Shown: positions 24,822 to 33,229, counted from the stretch's first letter. The stretch: DNA of 64,000 bases from an uncultured Lachnospiraceae bacterium (GCA_947384285.1 CANDGI010000002.1:62001-126000), one strand, 5' to 3'. The notes: generated by a model not told the origin, from the letters alone. Made by a program: numbers and translations.

Positions 24822-25598
24822 TCAACAATACCGCCCAGGCGCGGTTCCTGCCGTTTGTGCACAATCCCCTCCTTCCTGCTTCATTTTCCAGAACAAAAAA
24901 TCATTGTAACGGTTCAGCGCCTTGCTGTGCTCCCGGCGGCTGACTGGCAGCACCTCTCCGTTTACCAGAAAACACTCCGCTGTGTCAAACCGCCTGGCGT
25001 GCTCTAAGTTCACCATACACCCTCTGGCAATTCTGGCAAACTTGGCCTCCTGCTCCAGCTCTTTTTCTATGATATGGAAAGGCGCCTTTACCCAGGAATT
25101 CCATTTGCGGTTTTCCATATGGATTTCCACGCCTCGGTCCTTGCTTTTGATATATAAAATCTGGGATTTGGGAAATTTGCGGATTTCCCTGCCGCTTTGC
25201 ACACACAGGCATTCTTCCTGGGCACGGTTTGTCTGCCACCGTTCTAAGATTGCCTGTACCGCCTGCTTTGTCACCGGTTTCACCAGATAATGAATCGCCC
25301 CCACCGCAAAGGCCTCCACCGCATAGTCTCTGCTGCTGGTTAGAAATGCAATCTGAGGCTCTAAATCCAGCCCGCAGATTTCTTTTGCAATTTCAATTCC
25401 GTCCCTTCCTTCTGCCATCATAATGTCCAGCAAATATAACTGATACGTTTCCCCTGCCCGGATCCTTCCCAGCAGCTCTTCTCCATTCAAAAAGCATGCA
25501 AGCTCTGTCTTAGCTGCCAGGTGATGCAGCGCAGCTTCCAGGTTCTTGCATATCAGTTTCATTTCAAAGGCATCGTCTTCACAAACTGCAATTTTCAT
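24822..25598 (-). CDS. LytTR-family (AgrA/ComE-like) response regulator, 258 aa
   Basis: A receiver domain starts MKIAVCEDDAFEMKLICKNL; the phosphoacceptor Asp is in LYLLDIMMAEGRDG and the Lys in IHYLVKPVTKQAV. The C-terminal ~100 residues form a LytTR DNA-binding domain (ILYIKSKDRGVEIHM, FARIARGCMVNLEHA, VSRREHSKALNRY). ATG 25598 follows GGGGGATAAGG. LytTR regulators typically act in peptide quorum-sensing circuits (AgrA, ComE, BlpR), and a double-glycine peptide gene lies 112 nt upstream in the same direction. No partner kinase gene is present here. It probably binds upstream of the peptide promoter or a CIS promoter. Confidence 0.9.
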   Translation of the reverse strand: MKIAVCEDDAFEMKLICKNLEAALHHLAAKTELACFLNGEELLGRIRAGETYQLYLLDIMMAEGRDGIEIAKEICGLDLEPQIAFLTSSRDYAVEAFAVGAIHYLVKPVTKQAVQAILERWQTNRAQEECLCVQSGREIRKFPKSQILYIKSKDRGVEIHMENRKWNSWVKAPFHIIEKELEQEAKFARIARGCMVNLEHARRFDTAECFLVNGEVLPVSRREHSKALNRYNDFLFWKMKQEGGDCAQTAGTAPGRYC

Positions 25599-25709
25599 CC
25601 TTATCCCCCTTATCCCAATTGATTTTTCCCAAAAGATATGGGACATCCCATTTCTGGGACATCCCATATCCTGTGCCTTCCAAACACACGCTCTCATACA
25701 GCGGTCTTT

Positions 25710-25838
25710 TTAGTTCCTTCCCAGTATGCATCCGCCAGGAGCGCCCTTGCGTCCGCCTACCACCTTTTCCAGCTCTTTTTCTGTTAGCTTTCTTCTGGTA
25801 TTTTCTTTTGCATCTGCAGCTTTTCTCTCTTTTTTCAT
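25710..25838 (-). CDS. Small double-glycine-leader peptide (putative signal or RiPP/bacteriocin precursor), 42 aa
   Basis: The leader is charged and helical and ends KLTEKELEKVVGG, a textbook double-glycine processing site (Leu, Leu and Val at leader positions, then GG). Cleavage would release a 13-residue core, RKGAPGGCILGRN, with one Cys and several Gly. ATG 25838 has AAAGGGGG 8 nt upstream, and a sigma-A promoter lies about 90 nt further up. The exporters with a C39 peptidase that could cut and secrete it are encoded just upstream. The core is short for a bacteriocin and closer to a pheromone. Cys modification is possible, but no modifying enzyme is seen in the window. Confidence 0.8.
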   Translation of the reverse strand: MKKERKAADAKENTRRKLTEKELEKVVGGRKGAPGGCILGRN

Positions 25839-25927
25839 AAGGAATCCCCCTTTTTCAATGAAATGCCCCGATTTTTTTGTGACAATTTCCAAACCATACC
25901 CAGCATGTGTTTTTGGTTTGTGCCTTC

Positions 25928-25956
25928 AATATAGCACCGTTTTTTTTCTTTTGCAA
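25928..25956 (-). promoter_or_regulatory. Sigma-A promoter of the peptide gene
   Basis: On the minus strand -35 TTGCAA (25951-25956), a 17-nt spacer ending in TG, and -10 TATATT (25928-25933) form an extended -10 promoter. Transcription would start near 25921, giving a leader of about 83 nt before the peptide ATG. It could transcribe the peptide, both regulators and possibly the CIS genes. Confidence 0.7.
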
Positions 25957-25970
25957 TTTTCTTGGGGGAA

Positions 25971-25990
25971 TCTTTAGAATTCTTTAGAAA
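25971..25990. promoter_or_regulatory. Tandem direct repeat upstream of the peptide promoter
   Basis: TCTTTAGAA occurs twice with a 10-bp period (TCTTTAGAAT, TCTTTAGAAA), about 15 bp upstream of the -35 box. Helical-turn-spaced direct repeats at this distance are the usual binding sites of OmpR-type regulators. The regulator identity is inference. Confidence 0.45.
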
Positions 25991-26065
25991 CCTCTTTGAA
26001 TTACCTCTTAATCCGGCTCTCGGTATCTGTCCAGAGACACTTTGACCGCTTTTAGGAACTGTAGG

Positions 26066-26201
26066 AAAATAAGTGATACAGATTGCGCAGGATATTTCTT
26101 CGAGTGTGCAGGCCAAAAAACGTAGGCGTAGCGGGCTACGTTGAGGCTTTTTGGCCTGTGCAATCGGAGAAATAGACAAGTCAAGATGTGTCACTTATTT
26201 T
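26066..26201. repeat. 136-bp long imperfect inverted-repeat element
   Basis: Outer arms AAAATAAGTGATACA (26066-26080) and TGTGTCACTTATTTT (26187-26201) differ at one position. Inner arms CAGGCCAAAAA (26109-26119) and TTTTTGGCCTG (26148-26158) are perfect, and ACGTAG pairs with CTACGT inside them. The whole element can fold into one long cruciform or RNA stem. It lies in the 456-bp gene-free gap between the NHLM operon and the peptide gene. It resembles a MITE or large intergenic repeat and may also terminate the exporter operon. The rest of the gap holds the peptide promoter. Confidence 0.85.
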
Positions 26202-26348
26202 TTATTCAGGAAAAGAAATAAAAACTTGAACGCCTGACACCTCTGCCGTTGCAAAATCCAAACCTTTCTCATTCCCGGCCTTAACATTTCATAACGAATC
26301 GGGCAAAAGAATCGGCATTCATCTCTTCAATCTTACTTTTCGCTGCAA

Positions 26349-28535
26349 TCACACAAGCTGCTGCCCTTTTACCAAATCTGCAAAGACTCCATCCTTTTTT
26401 ATCAAATCTTCATACTTCCCTTCCTCTGCAATCCTGCCTTCATCCATCACAAATATTTTGTCACAGCGCTGTATGGTAGAAAGCCTGTGGGCAATGACAA
26501 TCCTGGTACATTTCATCTGCCCAAGGGCTTCTGTTACTTTCCTCTGGTTTAAGTTGTCAAGGGCTGATGTGGCCTCGTCAAGCATCAATATTTTTGGCCT
26601 TGAGACAATGGCTCTTGCAATGAGAATCCGCTGCTTCTGCCCTCCGGAAATGGTTCCGCTCCCTTCGCTGACTATTGTATGCATTCCCATGGGCATTTCC
26701 CGGATGTCCTCTGCAATCCCGGCAATCCCTGCCGCTTCCCAGGCATCCTTTGGCTCAAGCCAGGGAGCCGCAATTGTGATGTTCGACAATATGTCCCCGT
26801 CAAACAATCCTCCGTCCTGGAGGACGCTGCCAATTTTCTGGCGCAAAGAGACAAGATCCAGCTTTCGGATATCTTTCCTGTCGTAGTACACCGCACCGCT
26901 TTTTGGATGTTCAAATCCCAGCAAAAGACGAAGCAGCGTTGATTTGCCGCAGCCTGTCTTCCCCACAATCCCCACATACTGGCCAGGGCGTATTTTCAGG
27001 GAGAGATCCCGGATGATATCTGAGCCATGCTCTGCATAACGGAAGGAGACATGGCTTACTTCTATTCCACCAGAAAGTTTTTTCACCCGCTCTTTCCCTT
27101 GGGAATGTTCCGGCAATTCCTGCAGTATGGGCTTTGCCATGTCAAAGGCCGCAATTGCCCAGGGAAGAATCCCAGCTTCCTCCTGAAAGCTTTGGATTGC
27201 TCCTGTTACCAAAGCCCAGGAGCTGCAAAAAGCCATAAATCCAGCCTGCCCCATCCCCGCTTTTGCTGCGGCTCCAAACAAAAAAGCCCATCCGCCGTAA
27301 GCTGCAAATGCCGCCAGTGCAGGAAGGATGGTAAGGAGCATGGGAGGACGGTAGGCTGCCTTGGCATATTCCTGGTACCGTCTTGCCCAATTGGCAAAGG
27401 CTCTCCGTTCCGCCCCCGCCAGCTTCAATTTCTGTATACCGGAATACAAGGCATGCTCCATCCCTGCCGTCCTGCTCTTTGCCAAAAGCTGCCGCCTTGA
27501 CAGCTTCGCCTGATACCAGGCTCCAATTCCATTCATCAAAAGGACAATGGCAAAAATTCCCAGGGCAGGCAGAAAAAGCTTTGGAGCCATGCACCCAATC
27601 TGCAGCATGGAAACCAGGGCGCACAGCAAGGATAACAAAAACTGCACCCCCGCTTCCATCAAATCTTTCACTGCTTCCAAAAAGCTGTCCATGCGTTTTG
27701 CCAGCTCCCCGGCACTGTACTTCTTGAAAAATTCTGCTGGAAGGCAAAGCATCCTCCCAAAAACCGCCGCCTCCACAGCAACGCTGATTTTCACGGAACA
27801 TCTTCCAAAGGCCATGGTACGGGCAGCAAAAAACAGCATAAGGGACAGGGAGGTTCCTGCCAGGACAAAAGCGAAAACCGTTAACATCATCTGATTGCTT
27901 TCCGGCAAAATCCGTTCAAACATATACCAGGTAAGATAAGGCGCGGCAAGGCCTGCCAGGCTCACCGCCAAAAATGCCAGCACCAGCTGGAACCCATCAG
28001 AAAACCCCAAGGTTTCCCCGCAGAACTTCAGCAATTCTTTTCCTCCCACAGGCTTCATAGGCAGCGGCCGGTAAAAGCAGACTGCCTGTTCCTGGAACCT
28101 CTTCCAGTTCTTTCCATTGACAAGCACCCATTTCCCTGTTTCATAATCAAAATACCTGTACCCACGGCTTCTGGGCAAAAGAGCCGTTGGCTCGCCCTCC
28201 TTGGTAAAACCAAGAAACGCCCCTGTGGCTTTCCTATACCAGCCATCCTCCAGCTTCACCTTCCTGTGCATCATCCCATGAAGCCGCAGCAGTTCTTCCA
28301 GCTGCCCTAAAAAATCCCCCTCCTTAACCTGGATTCTGCCTGTTCTGATATGGTAAAAATCAAAAATCTGCCTGGCTGTTTCTGTGGTCTTTTTCCGGCT
28401 GCTCAACGGCATTTTTGTAAAAGCCTTTTCTCCCTGGACCGCTGCGGCAAGATCCGCAAATGCATCCTGAAACAATTCCATCTCCTGCTTTTTGCGCAAT
28501 GCTGCTTTTTCCTCAAACCAATCCAACATTTCCAT
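26349..28535 (-). CDS. NHLM/NHLP-type peptide-export ABC transporter, permease-ATPase without peptidase, 728 aa
   Basis: Residues 1-170 form a cytoplasmic N-domain in place of a peptidase (ALLPRSRGYRYFDYETGKWV). Six membrane helices follow between ~185 and 450, then a full ABC ATPase. Its Walker A is GIVGKTGCGKSTLL, its signature SGGQKQRILIARAI, its Walker B ILMLDEATSALD and its switch IVIAHRLSTI. This matches the second ABC subunit of NHLM bacteriocin exporters. It lies 11 nt after the peptidase-containing partner, and the two probably work as a heterodimer. The operon order is phosphatase, HlyD-like, peptidase-ABC, ABC, then the peptide gene after the inverted-repeat element. Confidence 0.9.
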   Translation of the reverse strand: MEMLDWFEEKAALRKKQEMELFQDAFADLAAAVQGEKAFTKMPLSSRKKTTETARQIFDFYHIRTGRIQVKEGDFLGQLEELLRLHGMMHRKVKLEDGWYRKATGAFLGFTKEGEPTALLPRSRGYRYFDYETGKWVLVNGKNWKRFQEQAVCFYRPLPMKPVGGKELLKFCGETLGFSDGFQLVLAFLAVSLAGLAAPYLTWYMFERILPESNQMMLTVFAFVLAGTSLSLMLFFAARTMAFGRCSVKISVAVEAAVFGRMLCLPAEFFKKYSAGELAKRMDSFLEAVKDLMEAGVQFLLSLLCALVSMLQIGCMAPKLFLPALGIFAIVLLMNGIGAWYQAKLSRRQLLAKSRTAGMEHALYSGIQKLKLAGAERRAFANWARRYQEYAKAAYRPPMLLTILPALAAFAAYGGWAFLFGAAAKAGMGQAGFMAFCSSWALVTGAIQSFQEEAGILPWAIAAFDMAKPILQELPEHSQGKERVKKLSGGIEVSHVSFRYAEHGSDIIRDLSLKIRPGQYVGIVGKTGCGKSTLLRLLLGFEHPKSGAVYYDRKDIRKLDLVSLRQKIGSVLQDGGLFDGDILSNITIAAPWLEPKDAWEAAGIAGIAEDIREMPMGMHTIVSEGSGTISGGQKQRILIARAIVSRPKILMLDEATSALDNLNQRKVTEALGQMKCTRIVIAHRLSTIQRCDKIFVMDEGRIAEEGKYEDLIKKDGVFADLVKGQQLV

Positions 28536-28546
28536 CTGTACTGCCC

Positions 28547-30763
28547 CTATTCTACCGACACAATCCTTGTATAACAGCCATTCTTTTTATATAACTCCTC
28601 GTGGGTGCCCTGCTCTGCAATTTTTCCCTTCTGCATAACAATAATCCTGTCGCAGTCCCGGATGGCAGACAGCCGGTGGGCGGCTATCACACAGGTAATC
28701 CCTCTTTCGGCAATGGCATTTACCACCTTGGCTTCCGTCTGTGCATCCAGTGCGGAAGTAGCTTCATCCATCAGAAGAATCCCTGGATCCTGCGCCAGCG
28801 CGCGGGCAATCTCAATTCTCTGCCGCTGTCCGCCGGATAAATTTCTTCCCCCTTGGGAAACCATGGTGTGGTAGCCATTTTCTTTTTCCATAATCTCTTC
28901 ATGGATCTGGGCATCCCTTGCGGCAAGAATCATCTCATAATCTTCGATGGAAGCATCCCACATTTTAATATTGTTCCCGATGGTATCTTCGAACATCACA
29001 ATATTCTGATCCACCACTGCCAGGGAGCCTGCCAAGGCCTCCCGGCTAATCTCCTTCAAGGGCTTTCCCCCAAGAGAAATACTTCCCGTCCAGGGCTCAT
29101 ACAAACCGGAAATCAATTTGAGCAAGGTGGATTTTCCGCAGCCGGATTCTCCTACAATGGCAACCTTTTCTCCCGGCTCCACCCTCAGGCTGAACTCTGT
29201 AATCAAAGGCTCTGCCAGCCTGGAATACCCAAAGGTTACATTTTTTACCTCCACTCTTCCTTCTAACCTAGCCGTTTCCTCTTTGCCGCCCAGCCCAGCC
29301 ATTCCCTCTTCTTTGTCCTGTCCGGCCGTTTTCTCTTTGCTTCCCTGCCTGGCCGTTTCCTCTTTGCTGTCCCAGGAAGCTTCCGCCCGGTAATTCATGA
29401 TATCCTGAATCCGTTCCATATGCGTGCGCATTTCCTGTATCTTCTGCCCCGCAAAAAGAATCTGTTTTGCTGGATACAAAAATCCAGCCAACAGCCCCTG
29501 AAATGCAATCAGCATGCCAAGGGTAAACCGGCCTTTCAAAATCATAAAGGAACCAATACTCAAAACTGCCCCATTCGCCAGGGAAGATACCAGGACAGAC
29601 AGGCTCTTTGCATACTGCTCCACCTTTATTTTCGAAATTTCAGATGCATTCACCGCCGCCTGATGCCCCGCCCATTTACAAAAAAATCCATGCTCCACGC
29701 CGCTGGCTTTCATGGCCTCAATCATTTCAATGCCGGATAATTCTGCCGAACGCAGCTTTCCCATATCCCGAAGCTGCAGCCTTGCAATCTGCATCCGCTT
29801 GCTGGAACTGTACATCGACAGTATGAAATCTACTGCAAAAGCCGTTATTCCCACCAGGGTAAGCGCCGGGCTGTAACCTGCCATCAACACCAGATAGCAT
29901 GCCAACAGCGCCAGGTTCACCGCCGCCGGAGCAGCCAGGTGCAGCAGCACATAGGCTATGCTTTGGTTTTCCTGCTGGCGCTCTCCCAAATCCCCTGGGA
30001 ACCTTTGGGAAAAAAACTCCATGGGAAGCCTTAACACATGCCGCATATATTCTGCACTGGCTGTAACGGCAAGCTTTCCCTCTGCTTTCTTCAAATATAT
30101 TTTCTGGACGGCATTGGCAAGAAACTGCAAAACCGCTGCAAAAGCCACGGCAAATGCTAAAGGATACAGCCATTTTTCATTGCCCATCTTAAGAATATCA
30201 TCCAGAAACACCCGGGAGAACGCAGGCCGTATGGCCTCTAATATGGTTGCCGCCAGACAAGCCAGAGCTATCAGGAGACAGGCGCCGGTTTCTGCGCATA
30301 CCCGTTTTCCTGCAAATTGAATGAGGCTGTTTCTGCTTCCTTTTTTCTGAAAACCTTCTCCCGGTTCAAAGCAAAGGCAGACACCGGTAAAAGACTTATC
30401 CAGCTCTTCCATGGCAACGGTTACCCGCCCCCGGTCTGGGTCGGCGATCACTGCCTTTCCCCTTCTAAAACCGCATAAGACAACGAAATGGCTGAACTCC
30501 CAGTGAAGTATGCATGGAAATTCCACTTCATTCTTCAAGTCCTCTATCTCGCACTGGAATGCACTGGTTTCCAGCCCATAGCTTTTTGCTGCCCGCAGAA
30601 TATTCCTGGCATTTGCCCCATCCCGGGAAACGCCGCACTGGATTCTCAGCTGTTCCAAGGTTGCAAAGCAGCCGTAATATGCAAGTATCATGGCCAGGGA
30701 GGCTGCACCGCATTCTGTGTGTTCCATCTGGATGATTGTGGGGACTTTTACGCATTTCTTCAT
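28547..30763 (-). CDS. NHLM/NHLP-type peptidase-containing ABC exporter (C39), 738 aa
   Basis: The N-terminal ~140 residues are a C39 peptidase. The catalytic Cys is in MEHTECGAASLAMILAYYG (Cys18), the His in ILHWEFSHFVVLCGF and the Asp in VIADPDRG. Membrane helices follow at ~155-430. The ABC ATPase has Walker A AIVGESGCGKSTLL, signature LSGGQRQRIEIARAL and Walker B ILLMDEATSALD. It would cut leaders after the double glycine and export the core; the adjacent 42-residue peptide is the natural candidate. A degenerate ~10-residue repeat (KEETARQ, KEKTAGQ, KEEGMAG, KEETARL) has been inserted between membrane and ATPase domains. Confidence 0.92.
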   Translation of the reverse strand: MKKCVKVPTIIQMEHTECGAASLAMILAYYGCFATLEQLRIQCGVSRDGANARNILRAAKSYGLETSAFQCEIEDLKNEVEFPCILHWEFSHFVVLCGFRRGKAVIADPDRGRVTVAMEELDKSFTGVCLCFEPGEGFQKKGSRNSLIQFAGKRVCAETGACLLIALACLAATILEAIRPAFSRVFLDDILKMGNEKWLYPLAFAVAFAAVLQFLANAVQKIYLKKAEGKLAVTASAEYMRHVLRLPMEFFSQRFPGDLGERQQENQSIAYVLLHLAAPAAVNLALLACYLVLMAGYSPALTLVGITAFAVDFILSMYSSSKRMQIARLQLRDMGKLRSAELSGIEMIEAMKASGVEHGFFCKWAGHQAAVNASEISKIKVEQYAKSLSVLVSSLANGAVLSIGSFMILKGRFTLGMLIAFQGLLAGFLYPAKQILFAGQKIQEMRTHMERIQDIMNYRAEASWDSKEETARQGSKEKTAGQDKEEGMAGLGGKEETARLEGRVEVKNVTFGYSRLAEPLITEFSLRVEPGEKVAIVGESGCGKSTLLKLISGLYEPWTGSISLGGKPLKEISREALAGSLAVVDQNIVMFEDTIGNNIKMWDASIEDYEMILAARDAQIHEEIMEKENGYHTMVSQGGRNLSGGQRQRIEIARALAQDPGILLMDEATSALDAQTEAKVVNAIAERGITCVIAAHRLSAIRDCDRIIVMQKGKIAEQGTHEELYKKNGCYTRIVSVE

Positions 30764-30773
30764 GGGTTTTTCC

Positions 30774-31274
30774 TCATTCTAGAAGCATTTGCCAGAATTT
30801 TACTTCTTTTGTTACAAGATGGCAGGTTATCTCTTGGTGTTCTGGCAGATTGTTGTCTGGCTGGATGATTATTTCTATGTTCCAGGCGGAAAGCTTTGTG
30901 GCGCGGAAATAATCGGTCAAATAGGGGATTCCTGCCTTTTCTTTTTCTATTGGCTCTTTGGCAATCCAGATGATTCTGCCAATTTTTCTGCCTTCTTGTT
31001 CTGCTTTCATGCCTTGCTGCAGGTTTTCTGCTTCCTCTGGGCTTACAAAGGCATGAATGGTTCCGTTTTCTACCATGCCGTTTATGGGAATGGTTCTTTT
31101 GAGGCTGGCTGCCCTAAGGAAGATTCCGGCGCTGATGAGCAAAAAGAATATCCCGCCTAACAATGCCCATGCCCCTTTGCTTGTGACCTTAATATAACCG
31201 TCAAGCTTATCTGGGGAAACAAATTCCTCCAGGCTGGCTTTCCGAAACATTTCTTCTTTCATCTTCTCCCCCAT
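30774..31274 (-). CDS. NHLM-type HlyD-like secretion protein, short form, 166 aa
   Basis: The N-terminus FRKASLEEFVSPDKLDGYIK VTSKGAW matches the start of NHLM-system HlyD proteins (R-x-x-x-LE-x-x-SP-x-x-LD...VT). One membrane helix follows (ALLGGIFFLLISAGIFL). The remaining ~110 residues have a beta-rich HlyD-like end, but the long coiled-coil hairpin is missing; family members are usually clearly longer. The gene begins at ATG 31274, which overlaps the phosphatase stop (TGATG), so it is translationally coupled; ATG 31262 is an alternative. It likely acts as the adaptor of the two ABC subunits. Confidence 0.8.
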   Translation of the reverse strand: MGEKMKEEMFRKASLEEFVSPDKLDGYIKVTSKGAWALLGGIFFLLISAGIFLRAASLKRTIPINGMVENGTIHAFVSPEEAENLQQGMKAEQEGRKIGRIIWIAKEPIEKEKAGIPYLTDYFRATKLSAWNIEIIIQPDNNLPEHQEITCHLVTKEVKFWQMLLE

Positions 31275-32803
31275 CAATCACAGATTTGCAGCGCTACCAT
31301 TGTGATGTCGTCTGCCTGGTCTGCGCCTTTGGTAAATTCCTGCAAGGATAACCGCACCGTTTCAATCCAATCCTTTGGCTGCATTTTTTCTGTGTGCTTT
31401 AGGGATTGTTCCAGACGCTTTTCTCCATATAGCTCCAGCTCCTGATTTACCGCTTCTGTGACCCCGTCCGTATACAAGAGTATTTTATCATTGGTTTCCA
31501 GAGAAACCTTCTGGTTCCTGTAGCGAATTCCTTTGATTCCTCCCAGCACAAACCCAGGCCTTACCGCCACCTTCTCCACCGTTCCGTCTGCATGCACCAG
31601 ATAAGGCGGATTATGCCCCCCATTGCTATAGGTAAGCTCTTTTGCGGCCAAATCCAAAATCCCTAGAAATACCGTTACAAACATTCCCTCCTCATTGTTC
31701 CCTGCAAGCTGTTCATTGGCTGTTTCCAGCGTTTTTGCCGGATTCCTTTCCTGGAAACTCTGATTTTTAATCATGGTTCTTGCACTCATCATAAACAATG
31801 CTGCCGGTACGCCTTTTCCAGATACATCTGCAATGACCAGCGCCAGATGGTTCTCATCCAGCAGGAAAAAATCATAGAAATCCCCGCCTACCTCTTTTGC
31901 CGGCTCCATGGCAGCATAGATATCGAACTGGCGGTATTCTGGAAACGCCGGAAAAACACATGGAAGCACAGAAGCCTGTATCTTGCTTGCCACATCAAGC
32001 TCCGCCCTTGTTCTCATAGATTCCGTGGCAAGATCCACCGCCTCAAAAATTGCCCAGTACATCCAGAGGTAAACAAGAATCAACATCCCTGGCAGCACGC
32101 ACCAGACAACCTGGTTCATGAAACGCACAGACAAATAGGTGATATCCATCACAGAGAAAAAAGAAAGAAAACTGCAAAATGCAATACAGGAAATGACAGG
32201 CACCTTCACAAAGGTTCCCATTCTTCTATCTGAGGTATCCAAAATTTCTGCAAGCTTTTCCCTCAAAAATCTTCGATATCCAAGGAGGGCAGCCCCAAAC
32301 CCCAAAAGAAGCAGAAGGAAATAGGCCAATCCCCCTACATCATCTGCCTTGGGATTGTTAAAAAGCCTGGGAAGGCAGGCTAAGGGAACGATATAATTGC
32401 TCAGTACCAACGCCGCTAACACAATCAAAGCCGCTGTAAAAAGTTTGGTTGCCCTGTCATTGGTAAAACCATAAAGAGCCGAGAGGGCAATGGCAAGCGC
32501 CGAAAGAAGCATCCGAACGATGTCTGCCAGCATCCAAAGAAGAGAAAAGCCCAGGTTATAGGAAACATCTGCAACCTGCTTCTCAGTCATATTCCACACA
32601 ATATTTTTCATATGCTGGGACAGGAAGCTTGCCCCAAAGGTAAGTGCAAGCGTGGCAGTAAACAACATAAGGTAAACTGCCAGAATCTTTTTTCCTTGTT
32701 TCCGATGGCGCTGCAGGGTCAATGAAAGCATCCCGATTCCCCACGTCACGCAAACGCCTGACTCTGCCAGATGCCTGGCTGCCGTTTCCATATCAAATCC
32801 CAT
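31274..32803 (-). CDS. Membrane PP2C-type phosphatase (SpoIIE/RsbU domain), 509 aa
   Basis: About eight membrane helices occupy residues ~15-265. The C-terminal ~240 residues are a SpoIIE-type phosphatase: RAELDVASKIQASVLPCVFP, EVGGDFYDFFLLDENHLALV, IADVSGKGVPAALFM, SNGGHNPPYLV, LLYTDGVTEAVN and a final DQADDITMVAL. The Asp residues that bind metal are present. RsbU-like enzymes dephosphorylate STAS anti-anti-sigma proteins in partner-switch systems. Its neighbour is an RsbW-like kinase 12 nt upstream; no STAS protein is seen in the window. GGGGTGGG precedes ATG 32803. Confidence 0.92.
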   Translation of the reverse strand: MGFDMETAARHLAESGVCVTWGIGMLSLTLQRHRKQGKKILAVYLMLFTATLALTFGASFLSQHMKNIVWNMTEKQVADVSYNLGFSLLWMLADIVRMLLSALAIALSALYGFTNDRATKLFTAALIVLAALVLSNYIVPLACLPRLFNNPKADDVGGLAYFLLLLLGFGAALLGYRRFLREKLAEILDTSDRRMGTFVKVPVISCIAFCSFLSFFSVMDITYLSVRFMNQVVWCVLPGMLILVYLWMYWAIFEAVDLATESMRTRAELDVASKIQASVLPCVFPAFPEYRQFDIYAAMEPAKEVGGDFYDFFLLDENHLALVIADVSGKGVPAALFMMSARTMIKNQSFQERNPAKTLETANEQLAGNNEEGMFVTVFLGILDLAAKELTYSNGGHNPPYLVHADGTVEKVAVRPGFVLGGIKGIRYRNQKVSLETNDKILLYTDGVTEAVNQELELYGEKRLEQSLKHTEKMQPKDWIETVRLSLQEFTKGADQADDITMVALQICD

Positions 32804-32815
32804 GTTCCCACCCCA

Positions 32816-33229
32816 TTATTTTAATTTTTTTGTAATAGTAAGGATATTTTTTCCATTTTCATAGTGATATGCTGTCTGATCCATACTCTTTTTCGCCATA
32901 TAAATTCCAAGGCCGCCAACCTCACGTTCCTCCACGCCGAGGGTAATGTCCGGGTCATCCCTTTGCAAAGGGTTATACGGCCTGCCTGTATCCTCAAACC
33001 GAACGGATATCTGCTTCCTTTCCTCGTCCACAGAAAGCATAATCTTAGCCTTCCCGCTCTTGGGATGGTATGCATAGCTTGCAATATTCACAAATATCTC
33101 TTCCAGAGCAATTTCCAGCTGCATCCGCACCTGCCGGGAGCAATTAATTCTTTCCAGCTTTCCAGCCATAAAATCATTGACATCTTTTAAATTTTCCAGC
33201 TCTGCAAAAACGGTAATTTCACATTCCAA
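32816..33229 (-). CDS. RsbW/SpoIIAB-like ATP-binding protein (HATPase_c_2), 137 aa
   Basis: The GHKL ATPase motifs are in place: N-box ALEEIFVNIASYAYH, G1 RFEDTGRPYNP and G2 EVGGLGIYMAKKSMDQ. The size equals a stand-alone anti-sigma-factor kinase. The start is a TTG at 33229 with AGGAGGA 7 nt before it; there is no ATG that keeps the whole fold. It heads the exporter operon and is followed by a SpoIIE-type phosphatase, the usual kinase-phosphatase pair of a partner switch. The target is unknown. A membrane switch regulating secretion, as phosphatases do in type VI systems, is a possible analogy. Confidence 0.9.
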   Translation of the reverse strand: MECEITVFAELENLKDVNDFMAGKLERINCSRQVRMQLEIALEEIFVNIASYAYHPKSGKAKIMLSVDEERKQISVRFEDTGRPYNPLQRDDPDITLGVEEREVGGLGIYMAKKSMDQTAYHYENGKNILTITKKLK

